From contig JADLZK010009265.1 in assembly GCA_015847255.1 (NCBI GenBank), positions 124,001 to 188,000 on the forward strand: DNA of 64,000 nt, read 5' to 3'. The notes beneath the pieces are model-generated. The model worked only from the letters and a program-made list of their open reading frames with translations, did not search any database and was not told the origin of the DNA. Position 1 is the stretch's first letter, and every line of letters starts with the position of its first letter. This DNA comes from Hyparrhenia diplandra (taxonomy: Eukaryota; Streptophyta; Magnoliopsida; Poales; Poaceae). The position numbers and the translations under genes are program-made. Below, piece after piece: positions 46,551 to 56,001 of the stretch.

Positions 46551-47540
46551 TTTTCCATCCCAAAATGTTATGGTCCTACACCGCAAGAAAAAAAAATGTT
46601 TGTTAGGTTTATCAAAATAAATGCTCTAGGTTCTTGATAATATTTCTCTCAAAAAGTTTGTTGTAAAAGGAGATATGGTTTATGCAAAAAGTATAATGTT
46701 CAAAAAATGGACAAAAGAAATATGAGAATATAGGTAGCCTGATTTTCGCAAAAAATATTCAGCGAGATAGTAACATACATCAAATATCACAGTAGAATTA
46801 GGTTAGTTACTAAATATTCCACACACATGCACACTTTGATGTAAGAGTATGACACTTCTCTCCTCATATGCAGGATTTGACTTCACAACATATGCAAGAT
46901 AGTATGCAACATATTTTATCCCTACCTGAACTCTACAAAAGCCTAATTCGAAGTAGGCTGAAATGAAGCAGAACATTGTTTTGTTGAGGAGCCATACACA
47001 TTGAGGATAGAGAATCATTTGAGGAACAAAGCTATATTTTAATTTGAAAATCTTTCAGAACCCAAGTTCTCTAAGCAGAAGAAGAGAGGATGACTGGATT
47101 CTAATCTGTTCCGTCCCTCAACAACCATCAAAGATGGTGTGATAGACACTCCAAAGTTCACTTTGAATGTGAGGTAATCTTACCGCCGGTAAATTTCTCA
47201 GCTCCTTGGAGAAACACCATCGAATCTTAGTAGTTTGAAGCATGAAGATTCATACTTTGAACTAGGGGCCTATGTTTTTGCACCAAAATTATTGAGTTTA
47301 TATTATCTTGGACAGGAAGGGATCATCAGATGATATCAAAAGCGGCAAAAAGATATTTACGAGCCAGCCGGGAAATAGTCTTGAAGATGCATGACGTACA
47401 GGAGCTCATATTCACCAGCCAGAAAAGGATGTTTGATGAAAGTCCATGTACTCTTCACGTACAGATAATTGGAATGCAAAAGAATAGAAAATTGAGGATA
47501 TATACAACTTGTACTCATGGAGTACATGGACTTCTGCATG
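46551..47540. other. Intergenic, nothing supported
   Basis: AT-rich sequence with no convincing gene. The 92-codon frame at 47,330-47,608 has no recognisable domain. Confidence 0.4.
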
Positions 47541-47544
47541 TACT

Positions 47545-47590
47545 ATGCATTATGCGTACAGACAAGAGGAAACACGTGCGCATAATGCAT
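47545..47590. repeat. 15-bp inverted repeat (hairpin)
   Basis: ATGCATTATGCGTAC (47,545-47,559) pairs with GTGCGCATAATGCAT (47,576-47,590) with one mismatch across a 16-nt loop. The neighbouring sequence is full of short GTACATG/CATGTAC motifs. Confidence 0.8.
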
Positions 47591-47630
47591 TATGGGAAGG
47601 CCGGCTAAACATGCAAGGAAGTCCTCGTAT

Positions 47631-47718
47631 CATTTGGCCAAACAAGCAAGCAAGTGGTCAAATTGATATACGTCATTTGGCGAAACAAGCAAGCGAAGGT
47701 GGTCAAATTGATATACGT
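47631..47718. repeat. Two-copy 43/45-bp tandem repeat
   Basis: CATTTGGCCAAACAAGCAAG at 47,631 and CATTTGGCGAAACAAGCAAG at 47,674. Both end GGTCAAATTGATATACGT. Confidence 0.85.
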
Positions 47719-48041
47719 GTACATGCTCATTTTGGTATTATTTGGCCAGGCACGGCACAATTACCTTGTGTGGGTCAGATCGTCATCGACTGACCTGGAG
47801 TCCCGCCGCAGTACAATCAACCTCTGAACTTGCGGTGCCAGCTGGAATATTATATTTTGTACAATCATCAAGTTAATGAGCATGTACGTCAAGGAATCTA
47901 GGATCGAGCGAGAATGGAGAGATCGATTGGCTGGATTTGGGAAGTTATTACATGTCTCCAAAGTGCAACACGTCACGTGTTTTTGATGGCTGAAGGGCCT
48001 TTTTGACGACTGAGCCGAACAAGACAACAATGCACGTTAAC

Positions 48042-48240
48042 GGCTTGTATGGTTCCCAAGAGACTAGAGAGAAAAAAACTAATTTTTAATCTTATTTACT
48101 CCTAAATTATTAAACATAAAGACTATAGACTAATTTTTAGTCTCATTCAGTCCCTATTTCGATAGGCTTTTGAAGGGAATAGGGACTAGTTTTTAATCCC
48201 ATTTATTTAGTCTCTATAGTTTATGGAACCAAACAGAGCC
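48042..48240. mobile_element. MITE with GGCT..TGGTTCC termini
   Basis: The ends GGCTTGTATGGTTCCCAAGA and TTATGGAACCAAACAGAGCC are inverted copies, and the body is AT-rich and partly self-complementary. About 199 bp. Target duplication is not clear, so the superfamily is left open. Confidence 0.6.
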
Positions 48241-49100
48241 AAACCAGGAAGGTTCAGCAAGGACTCCACGTAATGAAAATTAGAGTCCGTATATTCTCGA
48301 GGAGTTCTTCAAACAAAGTAGCGCTGCATCGGCCGATCGACCTTTGTGAGTACGGTCGTAGGCCTGCATCAGCCGATTGATCTCTTGCAAATATTGTTAT
48401 AAATTAATTGTCGGCAAGCTTGGTAGGGTTTTTCTAGATCCATTAAGTTACTGATTTTGCTGGCGCTCTCACCGTAACCATTTTACTTTGATCTTGATCA
48501 CGTATAGTACGCTTTCAAGGACATGAATCAATTATAGGGAAGCTAATTGGTTAACAAAACTTGGTTTCTAGTTGCCACTACAGCTGCATCGTTCGACCTC
48601 ACTGGTGGTACTATAGATTAGATCTAGTTAATTAATGAGTTTTCTTGTAGTTGAAACATGTGTCTTGTTTGTTTATTTTGCTCGGAATTGGCTGCTTTAG
48701 CCAATTTACATGTACTTTCACATATATAGTGCTCTCTTGAGATTGTCGAAATAGAGATGGATCTAGAGGTTTCCACCGATTTGGTGGTCATAGCTGCATC
48801 AACCGATCCTCACTGATGATAATAATAGATTAAGTCCAGTTAATGTTTAAATTTGTGTGTATTAGGTAATTAGTTGTGTATGAGCTATAATCCTTTTATT
48901 TATTCCCGATGCATAATTCAAAACTTATCAGCTTAAATGTTTTATATTGATGATCACGTTCTGCTTAGCTGGTAACGTTTTTATCTATCGTTTTATCATT
49001 GGATATCGATTCTGTAATCGATGGCCACTGTTTAGCCACGTTTTGGAACTGCCTGGTACAACACCGGCATGTTCCAACCTAAACTACTTATTATCCTCTC
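48241..49100. other. Intergenic with dispersed short repeats
   Basis: CTGCATC(A/G)(A/G)CCGAT motifs recur at about 48,326, 48,366, 48,584 and 48,793, some followed by AGATTA..AGTTAAT text. No gene. Confidence 0.4.
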
Positions 49101-49700
49101 TTTTCTTCTCGATTGTAGGTCAAATTGACGGACACGCCTATGAGTTCAAAATCAACTTGTTCGCTTTGGAGTTAAGCAGATCTCCCATGTTTGTCATGTG
49201 TGTACGTTGTATGACGATCAAGATTTCCGTGTCAACAAGAGGCGGTTTTCCTACTGCAACCGTCTCTGAAGATTGATCTTTAGAGATGGTTTTTAAGACA
49301 ACTGCCCCCGAAGATGGCATTTTCAGCGAGATAATAGATTTTGTGATTAAGACCAGTAAAACTAAACTAAGTTATCATGGTGGTTGTGCTCACAACAAGA
49401 AAAGGTGCTCTTTCCGAAGATACTGGTTTATCTTTCTAGCTGTGGTTCAAAATTTCTAGCTGTAGGTCAAATTGACCGACACGCCTGTGAGTTCAAAATC
49501 TATTATCTCGCTGCATCTAGTGAAACTCTAGTAAAATTGGTTAGGCAAGAATCAATACTAGTATCACTAATAGAAAAAATCATCTATAAAACTTCAGCGT
49601 TGTTGTCGGTCATAAAAATACGGTTAGTATGTAATTAACCATCGCAAAGATAATTGCACCGACTTTTTGAAAACCACAGCTCGCTAACACAATCGTTTTC
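49100..49700. mobile_element. CACTA-like debris
   Basis: TAGGTCAAATTGACGGACAC (49,116) and TAGGTCAAATTGACCGACAC (49,463) are copies. CACAACAAGAAAAGG at 49,390 resembles the CACTACAAGAAA terminus. ACCGTCTCTGAAGATTGATC and TTGTCGGTCATAAAAATACG resemble subterminal repeats. No transposase is present. Confidence 0.35.
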
Positions 49701-49752
49701 ATTTGCGGCTAAAAGTCAATTGTGCGATGCGTCTTTGCAGGCTCGAGCGAGC

Positions 49753-49760
49753 TATAAATA
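49753..49760 (+). promoter_or_regulatory. TATA box of the P450 gene
   Basis: TATAAATA within GAGCTATAAATACATATACG. About 30 bp downstream begins leader-like sequence that, across the retroposon, continues directly into the P450 leader and ATG at 51,801. Confidence 0.5.
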
Positions 49761-49810
49761 CATATACGCACCCCACCCTACACGCTCGCCTCACTCACAA
49801 CACTTGTACA

Positions 49811-51770
49811 CGGACTAGCTACTCGCTGCTGTGTGGGGGAGAGGACTCCAACGGCTCCCCGAAGCGCCCTCCCGTGGGCGACTTCGGGCGCCCATTTGCC
49901 GGCCAGCACCTCCACTGCAGCCACCCTCGGCCGCCGCCGCTGCCCTTTCGCCCTGGCGGGCGGCGGCCGGATCCGCGCCAACAGGGGGCGTGGCGCGTCC
50001 CCCACCCCCCCCCCCACCCCGCTCCCCCACCAAGCCCCGCCGGCGACCATGCCGGCCCCGGGGGGACGACCGGATCGGATCCACGCGGCCGGATCTGCCA
50101 CCGGGAGGCGTTCTCCCCCTTCCTTCCCGCCGGTATGGGTGATATTATCCGGCCCGGGCGGATGTCAGCCGGGCTCGCCCGGCTATGGCGGCGGATCCCC
50201 GGCGCGCCTCCCGGCCCCGGGTTCCCTCCGACGCTCCGTATGTCCGATCTCCATCGGGCCTCGGGCCCGGCTCGGCGCGCCCATGTCTTACGCGTCATCT
50301 TTGTGGGGCGGCGGCGACGGGTTACGGCCCCTCACGCGTCAGGCGCCCGGCGGTTGCACCAACACCGGCTTCTACACGCGGGCGACTTCGTGCGGGGCGT
50401 CGGGGAGGTGCTGTGGCGGTACGATCGACGCACTGCTTACACCAAGAGCGGCAGCGGACCTCGTCTTGGAGCTTGATTGCGCGATAAGCAAAGATCTCCC
50501 CGGCGTCGGTGCTCCGCCGTCGGCGTCGACCTCGCGGCGTCGCCGCTTTGCTCTTGTTGGAACGGGCGCTTCGGCCCCGCCCGGCTTTGGCGGGCGATGG
50601 TGACGCCTTCCGCGCCACTCAACTCCTTGGAGGCATCGTCGTTAATCCACTTGCAGCGGCTCAACGAAGTTCGGTGGCCTCTTCCTTCCACTCGTGCTAC
50701 GGCACGGTGGTGGCGCCGTCGTGGTGGCGGGGCCAAGGTGCCGCTTCTCGCGCTGGCGTCGTGGCGTCATGGCGACGCCGCCCGCAGCCGGATCACCTCA
50801 CTAGCACGGCCGCTGGTTGTTGGGGTCGTGCGGCTCGTCGAGGGAGTGTGGTTTGCCTTGCAGATTGGGGTCGAAAGACCTCCGGTTCTATTTTGGCGTT
50901 GTCGGCGTTCGCGGACGTCGATCTCCTTCCCGAAGGCAACGCTTTGAGCACTCCTGCAGCTCCTTTGGTGGTTTTGGTCATCCCTGGCCGTCCTATTTGC
51001 GGCGTCACGTTTTTCCTCACCCGGGTTTGTCTAGCTAGTGATGCTCGTACCTCTAGTTGTTATCGTTTCGGCGGATGCTTTGCCGCCGTGGTGCTCGTTG
51101 CTTGGGCGGATGCTTTGCCGCCATGTTCTCGTTGGTCGTTGGTTTGGGCGGATGCTTCACGCCGGTGTGTCGTCCGTAAGTCCTCCTCGCCCGTGGTGCG
51201 AGGGCGTTGGCTCTTCGTGACTCGGAGGAACTTTTCGGGCGGATGCTTTGTCGCCGAGGTCGTTCCGGTGGATGCTTTGCCACCGTGGGTCGTGGTCGTC
51301 TCGCTTTGACGGATGCTTTGCCGCCCGGAGTGCTAGCGGATGCTTTGCGCAGGTTGTGTTTCGGCGGATGCTTTGCCGCCGTGGTGGTTCTCGTGGATGC
51401 TTTGCCACCGTGGTTGCGTTTTCGGCGGATGCTTGGCCGCCCTAGGAGGTTATGGTGGATGCTTTGCCACCGAGGTCTTTGTCTTTCCGGCAGATGCTTT
51501 GCGAGGTGTATCTTCCACGGCTCCAATCACTACTAGCTACCCGGGTGTTGAGTTATCTTTTGTATAGGCGCAGCTTAGTAGGGTTGTTAGGTGGAGGGTT
51601 CCCTGCCCCTCGCTCTTCTTGCTTTTTGTTTATGTTTAAGGTCTTTGTTGGTGTTTTCTCCTGGGATGTCTTCTCGGCATCGGGGATTGTTGTATTTGGA
51701 TTTGGTTTTCCTCCTCTTAATGAAATACGGGTGAACGGCCCGATCAAAAAAAAAAAACACCGGACTAGCT
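49811..51770 (+). mobile_element. Poly(A)-tailed retroposon in the P450 5' leader
   Basis: CGGACTAGCT at 49,811-49,820 is repeated at 51,761-51,770, with ACAC just before each copy, giving a target duplication of about 13 bp with one indel. The insert (49,821-51,757) ends TCTTAATGAAATACGGGTGA..CCCGATC plus A12, as plant LINE/SINE-type transcripts do. The 5' half is very GC-rich (C14 near 50,003). The 3' half has the hairpin repeat array. It encodes no RT, and none of its long overlapping frames on both strands has a recognisable domain; they come from high GC. It is a non-autonomous retroposon or a truncated LINE. Orientation is plus, the same as the host gene. Confidence 0.7.
51069..51500 (+). 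repeat. Twelve-copy hairpin minisatellite GGNGGATGCTTTGCCNCC
   Basis: Copies start at about 51,069, 51,104, 51,146, 51,237, 51,266, 51,308, 51,335, 51,362, 51,392, 51,423, 51,453 and 51,488. The core ATGCTTTG loop is nearly constant. Stems are GGCGG/CCGCC (copies 1, 2, 8, 10), GGTGG/CCACC (5, 11; partly 9) and GGCGG/TCGCC (4, a G-U pair in RNA). Copies 3 and 6 keep partial stems. Copies 7 and 12 do not pair well. Spacers are irregular (5-75 nt), so this is not a simple tandem array. Confidence 0.85.
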
Positions 51771-51800
51771 CAGCGACTCACAGAGAGATCGAGGGGATCC

Positions 51801-53530
51801 ATGGGGCTCTCGGTGATATTATACGTAGTAGCACTGTATGTGATCTCCATTCATGTCTTGCACGTCGTCGTTAATAAACACAAGCGGCGGGCCAGGGATG
51901 CATCTCTTCCGCCGCTTCCCCCAGGCCCCTTGGGACTGCCCCTCGTAGGGAACGTCTTCTACTTCTCTGGCGCTCCGGCACAACACGCACAGCGTGCTTG
52001 CCCGCCTCAACGAAACCCACGGGCGATCGCGTCCTTCCGCCCGGGCATGACACCGCCCAGCCGTCGTGGTGTTCGCGCGCCAGCGGACGCGAAGCCAGCG
52101 GAGCGACCGGGCCGTCGCCGCCCGGTGGGCGCCGGCGGCGTCGCGCGCCCTGGCGCAACAGGGCTCCGTGTTACTGCCGGGCTCGGCCCGGTGGGCAGCA
52201 GCGTCACCATAGCGCCGCGTCACGTCGGCCGGCCTCAAGATGACGGCAGATATCCGGGACCGCCATGCCGGCAGCTTCGCCGTGGCCGTGAGGGCGGCGG
52301 CGCGTCGTGTCGTTCGTGGCAAGCGATCGCGGTCGGGGAGGCCGTGTTTGGCGCCATGGTGAACACGGTCGCCAACATCCTTTTCTCCAGGGACCAGGTG
52401 GACTTGATGAGCACGCACGAGGACCAGCCCCAGCAGCAGCACCTATATAAGCGCATCATGACAGCCGTCGCCAAGGGGTGGTCCACACCCAACATCTCCG
52501 GCGCTTTCCGTTCCTTGCACCGCTTTTTTGTTTGGCTCGCGTCGCAGCGTCTCCAGAAATATGGCACAACTCTATAAGATCTTTGACGAAGAGGTCATAG
52601 AAACTCGGCTAGCCAGCGGTGGCGGTGCAAACTACGGTGACTTGCTGGACGCTGTCCTTGCGCACCTCGCCAAGTCGCAGATCACGCGCTCAGAGATCAC
52701 CAAGCTCTTCATGGTAATATATGCTAAAATATTTAGCTTTAGTATTCAACCACACTCTTCATGATTGATACGACTTCCTCGGTCCCAAATTATAAGTCGC
52801 TATGGCTTTTCTCGTAAAGCGACTTATAATTTAAATGAGAACGAGTATGTTATTATTACACTCGCTCATTGTTTCATCATCATCGGGATATCTTTCTTGC
52901 GGGACTGACACAAGCACGATCACCGTGGAATGGGCCATGGCGAGGCTCCTTCGCCACCCCCACGACAAGCTAGCGAAAGTCGCCGCGAGCTTCGGCCAAG
53001 CGAGTGTAGGCAACTCCAAGGAGTTTGTGGAAGAGAGCGATCTCGTCGGTAAGCTCCCCTACCTCCACGCTGTGGTGAAGGAGACGATGCGGCTGCACCC
53101 TTCCTTGCCGGTGTTGCCACGGGAGGTGGTCGCGGAGGAAGGTGTGTCACTCGGGGGATTTGGCATGCCAAAAGGCACGAGCATCCTGGTGAACCTGTGG
53201 GCTCTCGGGAGGGACCCGACAGCATGGCCTGAGCCAGAGGAGTTCATGCCTGAGAGATTTTTGGATGATGACGACCACCACAAGAAGCGGCTGGTGAGCT
53301 TCAGGGACTCGGACTACACCTACATACCCTTCGGCGCAGGCGCAGGGTCTGTCCCGGCATGGACTTGGCCACACGGTTTGTGCCACTATTGCTGGCCTCG
53401 CTGCTGTACAAGGTTGAATGGAAGCTCCCCGACGGCATGGCCCGAGGAAGTGGACCTCAGGGAGCATTGTGCCACAGTGCTAGAGCCTGTTACTCCCCTC
53501 CGTGCCATCCCAGTGATGTACACTCAGTGA
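51801..53530 (+). pseudogene. Cytochrome P450, CYP71-clan (CYP76-like), decayed
   Basis: The start is ATG 51,801 with a membrane anchor (ILYVVALYVISIHVLHVVV) and proline hinge LPPLPPGPLGLPLVGN. Exon 1 runs to the donor at 52,714. Exon 2 includes GTDTSTITVEWAMARLLRHP (oxygen-binding helix I), KLPYLHAVVKETMRLHP (K-helix ExxR) and YIPFGAG at the heme-binding loop. Damage: exon 1 needs about six frame changes between 51,970 and 52,540; the exon 2 acceptor reads GG instead of AG at 52,885-52,886; frames shift at about 52,899, at 53,347 within the heme loop (one G missing from a GGG) and at 53,436. It would have been an ER-bound monooxygenase; the substrate cannot be told. Assembly error could explain some indels but not easily all. 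Confidence 0.75.
52771..52847. mobile_element. Small Stowaway-like MITE in the P450 intron
   Basis: TTCCTCGGTCCCAAATTATA and ACTTATAATTTAAATGAGAA form an imperfect inverted pair (AAATTATAAGTCGCT / AGCGACTTATAATTT is a perfect 15-bp pair). About 77 bp. Confidence 0.7.
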
Positions 53531-54360
53531 AGTCATCCCTGTTCGGTTGAACTTATCAGCCTGTTTTATCAGTCATGATGTAGTGTTTTGCTTTCATGAA
53601 TAACAAAACAGAATCAGCCAGCCTATCAGCCATACAAACACGATCGACCAAAGTACAGTTTCCTACGTTGAGATCAATCACGGGTGGGCGGTACGTTCAG
53701 ACTTGAGACTGAGACGTGCTTGCTCCACAAACAACGGATTCTTCTGGGTTTGACTGTTTGTTACTGTCCATGGCAGTGGACTTTGGACTGGATTTTTGGT
53801 TCAAAACAGGACGAACTCACAGACCCAAGGTTAACTGCAATGTACTCGCCTTTCTCCTTGGCAGACTGGCAAATCAAAACAAAACAGGACAACACCACCT
53901 GTAAGTGGCATCTATGTCGGTTGCTGCAACAGTAAACACTACTCTCTGATGAGGATGCCGATGTCGGGGCGGAGTCTGGTCAATCAGCACGGTGGCCATG
54001 GTCCCCGACGTGTCCGGTGCCCGCTGAGCATGAGCACGCAGTTGATCCTCGAGGGCTGTTACCTTCGGCCTCTGGGTGCTGGGGTGGCCGCGACGGCAGC
54101 AGCAGGAGGCGCGCACGCTCTCACGTCGTCACGTCGACGATGCCTTTGGCGTCCATCCCAGTGTGGTGCGAATACGATGCGACACGACTACGCGAGTAAC
54201 CTAGGCAGCGAGGAAGTCCAAAATATCTAATCTCTGGTCCGGCCGTGACCTCTCCCCTGCTTCCCGTTTTCATGGGATGGAAGAGGCTTTCACGCTGCAT
54301 GCTTCCCTTGACAGCAGCAGAGGCGGATTCTAGAAAATTTTAGCCGCCTGCTGCCCCCTA
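53531..54360. other. P450 3' flank, no supported gene
   Basis: GC-rich frames at 53,949-54,230 have no recognisable domain. Confidence 0.35.
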
Positions 54361-54780
54361 GGTAGTTCGTCCACTGCACTTTGCATATTGTGTGGTATGA
54401 TTATAGTATTAAAACTATAATTCTATAACATTGTTACTAAAAATTTTATAATACAATAATAGATAAAAGTTTCTTCTATAATACTGCTAATAAAACTTTT
54501 ATAATAATAATAAAATTAGAAGCGAATTTAATAGGGAGAAACTTTAAATACTATAGAAATTTAGTATATTTTAATACTACTATTGATACATAAATATTAA
54601 ATTAATTTTAGTATTTTCTATTTTAATTTAAACCTAGTATATTTATTGTTATAAATTAGTTTAATACTTTAGTTTATTTTTGCCCCTATAAATTATTCTA
54701 TATAATCTAAATTGAATTTAACTTATTTTAATAAAGTTTGCATGACACACCAGTTTATAGAGTATGTTAGGCCATATTTG
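54361..54780. other. AT-rich spacer
   Basis: About 400 bp of very AT-rich sequence with repeated TATAATAC/TTTTATAAT motifs. Nothing coding. Confidence 0.5.
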
Positions 54781-54794
54781 ACTGGGATTACACC

Positions 54795-55015
54795 CTTGAC
54801 CAAGTTTAAGGATCTAGGGTGAGCACCTTAAAAGTTCAACGACTATGATGACACAAACCGACAAAGTTTAGGGACCTGTGGTGAGCACCTTGAAAGTTCA
54901 TGGACTTAGATGGCACTATTTGCCAAGTTTAGAGACCAAAAATGTCACTTTAAAAGTTCAAGACCTGGATGACACCTCTGGCCAAGTTGAGGGACCGGAG
55001 GTGCATTTTTCTCTT
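54795..55015. repeat. About 61-bp tandem repeat, four copies
   Basis: The anchor CCAAGTTTA.GGA recurs at 54,800, 54,861, 54,923 and 54,982. Each is followed by (G)TG(AG)CACCTT.AAAGTTCA and GA.GACAC text. Divergence is 15-30% by eye. Confidence 0.7.
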
Positions 55016-55019
55016 CTTG

Positions 55020-55420
55020 AGAAAATCCTAGCCAATTATAAAGCGCAATTTTATATGATGTTTGCTTTGATTTTCATAAGATGGATATTTGTTTGAATAG
55101 CATCAATGGTTCTTATGATAGTTTGAGTCCAAAGAAAGATACAACAGTCAAAGTGGGTGATTTAAGACCAATTCATTGCTTACTATTTCAATCAAACTTG
55201 TAACCAAGATTCTAGCCAGTCGCGTGCAACAAGTCATTATGAAAAGCTTATATTTCACAACAACCAGTATGGATTTGTTAGATCTAGGACAATTTAGGAT
55301 TGTATTGGCTGGTCATTCGAATATCTACATATATATACGTTTCATTATTCTAGGAAACAACTGGTCATTTCCAAATTGGATTTTAAGAAGTTTTTTTTGA
55401 TGAAATAGAACATGTTGTCA
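55020..55420 (+). pseudogene. LINE (L1-like) reverse transcriptase fragment
   Basis: Plus-strand frames give INGSYDSLSPKKDT, then VGDLRPI, then ISIKLVTKILASRVQQVIMK, then NNQYGFVRSRTI with a stop, then WSFEYLH and ISKLDFKKFF. This is the order of the fingers region of plant LINE RT, ending at the first catalytic block. Several stops and shifts show it is dead. It ends directly against the THI4 fragment. Confidence 0.7.
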
Positions 55421-55576
55421 TCGATGACTCAGGCGTCCACGACCTGGTCGTCGTTGGATGCAATCAAGAACTCCTCGTGCAACGTCGACGACACTTTGGG
55501 AATGGTCTCGTCCACGGCGTTGGGCCTGCCCAGTGCCGTTGAGCGCCAGGTGCGCTGGCTTATGCTCGGAGATCAA
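55419..55576 (-). pseudogene. THI4 exon 2 fragment
   Basis: About 158 bp matching THI4 exon 2 (56,002-56,150) at roughly 85% by eye: GACTCAGGCGTCCACGACCT, CCACGGCGTTGGGCCTGCCC and GAGCGCCAGGTGCGC are shared. On the minus strand it includes the end of the protein (VVDA and the stop) and breaks off in the ISGQKAAHL region. It lies 426 bp downstream of the intact gene in the same orientation. Confidence 0.85.
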
Positions 55577-56001
55577 TCCTTAATTCTTGTTGTGATGCTT
55601 GTTTGTGTCGATTCATGACTAAGCTAAAGCGAAATGTTGGCATGCTGAGCACCGTTCGAGCGCGATCCATCATCTCCCGTGAGGATTTGAAAGCGACATG
55701 AATTGGAGACAGCATTACGGTGACTGGGCGGAACAGAACAGAAGAGAGAAGCCAACAGAGCACCAACAAGACAATTAACCATGCATCTTATTGTTTCATT
55801 CATCAATTCCATCTTCTCTTATTCGTTCTGGTAGTAGGAGACCCCACGAGTGGCCCCCCCATGTGACAGAGCACACGCATGCATGGTGTGGCAGCTACGA
55901 ACACGACACGACACACTACTAAACGAGACAAATCAAAGCTAACCGATCGAAGGAAATCATTCATTCATTCAACAACACAGATAAGACGCTGCGTCGATGG
56001 C

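Noticed and set aside
49703..51309. Long overlapping open frames on both strands (up to 266 codons)
   Set aside because: They lie in very GC-rich sequence inside a retroposon, overlap each other in several frames, are Arg/Pro/Ala-rich and show no domain. High GC removes stop codons by chance.
51069..51500. CRISPR-like array
   Set aside because: Repeat units are short and variable, spacers range from 5 to 75 nt, and the context is a plant retroposon.
55577..56001. TPP riboswitch in the THI4 3' region
   Set aside because: Plant riboswitches of this class are known in THIC, not THI4, and I see no conserved CUGAGA-type core here.
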